A DNA stretch of 17,644 nucleotides, from positions 1 to 17,644 of the forward strand of contig QGUU01000004.1 in the NCBI GenBank assembly GCA_003242525.1, read 5' to 3'. The number at the start of each line of letters is the position of its first letter. Position 1 is the first letter of the stretch. The position numbers and the translations under genes are program-made. The notes below the pieces were generated by a model. The model ran no database searches and was not told the DNA's origin. It saw only the letters and a program-made list of their open reading frames with translations. This DNA is from Pseudomonadota bacterium. GTDB taxonomy: Bacteria > Pseudomonadota > Alphaproteobacteria > Rhizobiales > Rhizobiaceae. Shown in pieces: positions 17,225 to 17,644 of this stretch.

Positions 17225-17644
17225 GAGGCCTCATGCCCCACCTGGCCGCGGAGTATGGCCAGGGCCTCGGCCGGATCGATGCGCCCGTCATACAGCGCGC
17301 GGCCTGAAATGGCCCCGGCCAGCTTTCGGGCATCCGGCTGCGTCATGCGGCGTATGTCGTCGAGAGAGGCGAGACCGCCCGAGGCGATGACAGGAATCGT
17401 GACGGCATTCGCAAGCTCGATGGTGGAAAGCCAGTTGATGCCGGTCAGCACGCCGTCGCGGTCAATGTCGGTATAGATGATGGCCGACACGCCCGCGCCC
17501 TCGAACTTCCGGGCCAGTTCGACTACGCCGAGCGAGGACGTCTCCGCCCAGCCCTGTACTGCGACCTTGCCGCCCTTGGCATCGATGCCGACCGCTACCT
17601 TGCCCGGAAACAGGCGGCAGGCCTGCTTCACCAGTTCCGGGTCG
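17221..17644 (-). CDS. hisA: ProFAR isomerase, 5' part beyond the window
   Basis: Isomerises ProFAR to PRFAR in histidine synthesis, the substrate step before HisF. Only the last 140 residues are in the window, starting [15 protein letters not shown]; the frame stays open to the right edge, so the gene continues beyond it (family length about 245). The GTG at 17631 is an internal Val codon and not a start. The fragment has [15 protein letters not shown] with the second catalytic Asp, [27 protein letters not shown] and [17 protein letters not shown], which mark HisA rather than HisF. The first catalytic Asp is off the edge. Its TGA overlaps the ATG of the arginase-like gene. Confidence 0.95.
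   Translation of the reverse strand, partial: DPELVKQACRLFPGKVAVGIDAKGGKVAVQGWAETSSLGVVELARKFEGAGVSAIIYTDIDRDGVLTGINWLSTIELANAVTIPVIASGGLASLDDIRRMTQPDARKLAGAISGRALYDGRIDPAEALAILRGQVGHEAS

Noticed and set aside
17629..17631. GTG as the start of hisA.
   Set aside because: Upstream codons continue the HisA sequence (DPEL) to the window edge, so this is an internal Val and the gene is cut by the edge.

Overview
The window is a stretch of high-GC chromosome from an alphaproteobacterium, almost certainly a rhizobial-type Hyphomicrobiales/Rhizobiales member close to the Phyllobacteriaceae (Mesorhizobium, Aminobacter, Nitratireductor or similar). The clues are the gene set and order: a short kinase-only HprK with an EIIA-Man protein and HPr beside the ChvG/ChvI two-component system and an ATP-type pckA; a DivL-type kinase with tyrosine at the phospho-acceptor position; TsaE fused to an AmgK-like kinase; and hisA-hisF-hisE followed by coaA. 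It is housekeeping chromosome: no insertion sequence, phage gene, CRISPR array, tRNA or rRNA was found.

Layout. 1-70 is not genomic: it resembles a noisy Illumina/Nextera P7 adapter, so the left edge is a contig end. 71-4718 (minus) is a tight group: divL, tsaE-amgK fusion, murU (cut by the adapter junction). 4935-4974 is a clear intrinsic terminator for ahcY. 5000-6400 (minus) is ahcY, with a promoter and an overlapping palindromic operator upstream. 6612-10452 (minus) runs chvI, chvG, hprK, EIIA-Man, HPr. A 325-bp divergent regulatory region (10453-10777) separates chvI from pckA and holds two inverted AANCGNTT-type operators 30 bp apart. 10778-14242 (plus) carries pckA, arfB, a Kbp/YgaU-like BON-LysM protein and alkB. 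14261-17644 (minus) is a histidine-biosynthesis run: hisA (cut by the right edge), a divergent arginase-fold gene, hisF, hisE, then coaA.

How the genes fit together. ChvG/ChvI sense acid or envelope stress, and in rhizobia are tied to carbon metabolism; HprK, EIIA-Man and HPr form a regulatory, non-transporting phosphotransfer branch; PckA is the gluconeogenic entry point. Their adjacency suggests a carbon-status and envelope control locus. AmgK and MurU recycle peptidoglycan MurNAc and are translationally coupled. HisA, HisF and HisE supply histidine synthesis, and the arginase-like gene is linked to hisA and hisF by 4-bp ATGA overlaps on both sides.

Nothing here is a wholly new system. The points most worth a second look are the adapter-derived contig end, the divergent arginase-fold protein inside the his operon (altered metal and substrate residues), the Tyr-bearing DivL, and the two operator regions upstream of pckA and ahcY.
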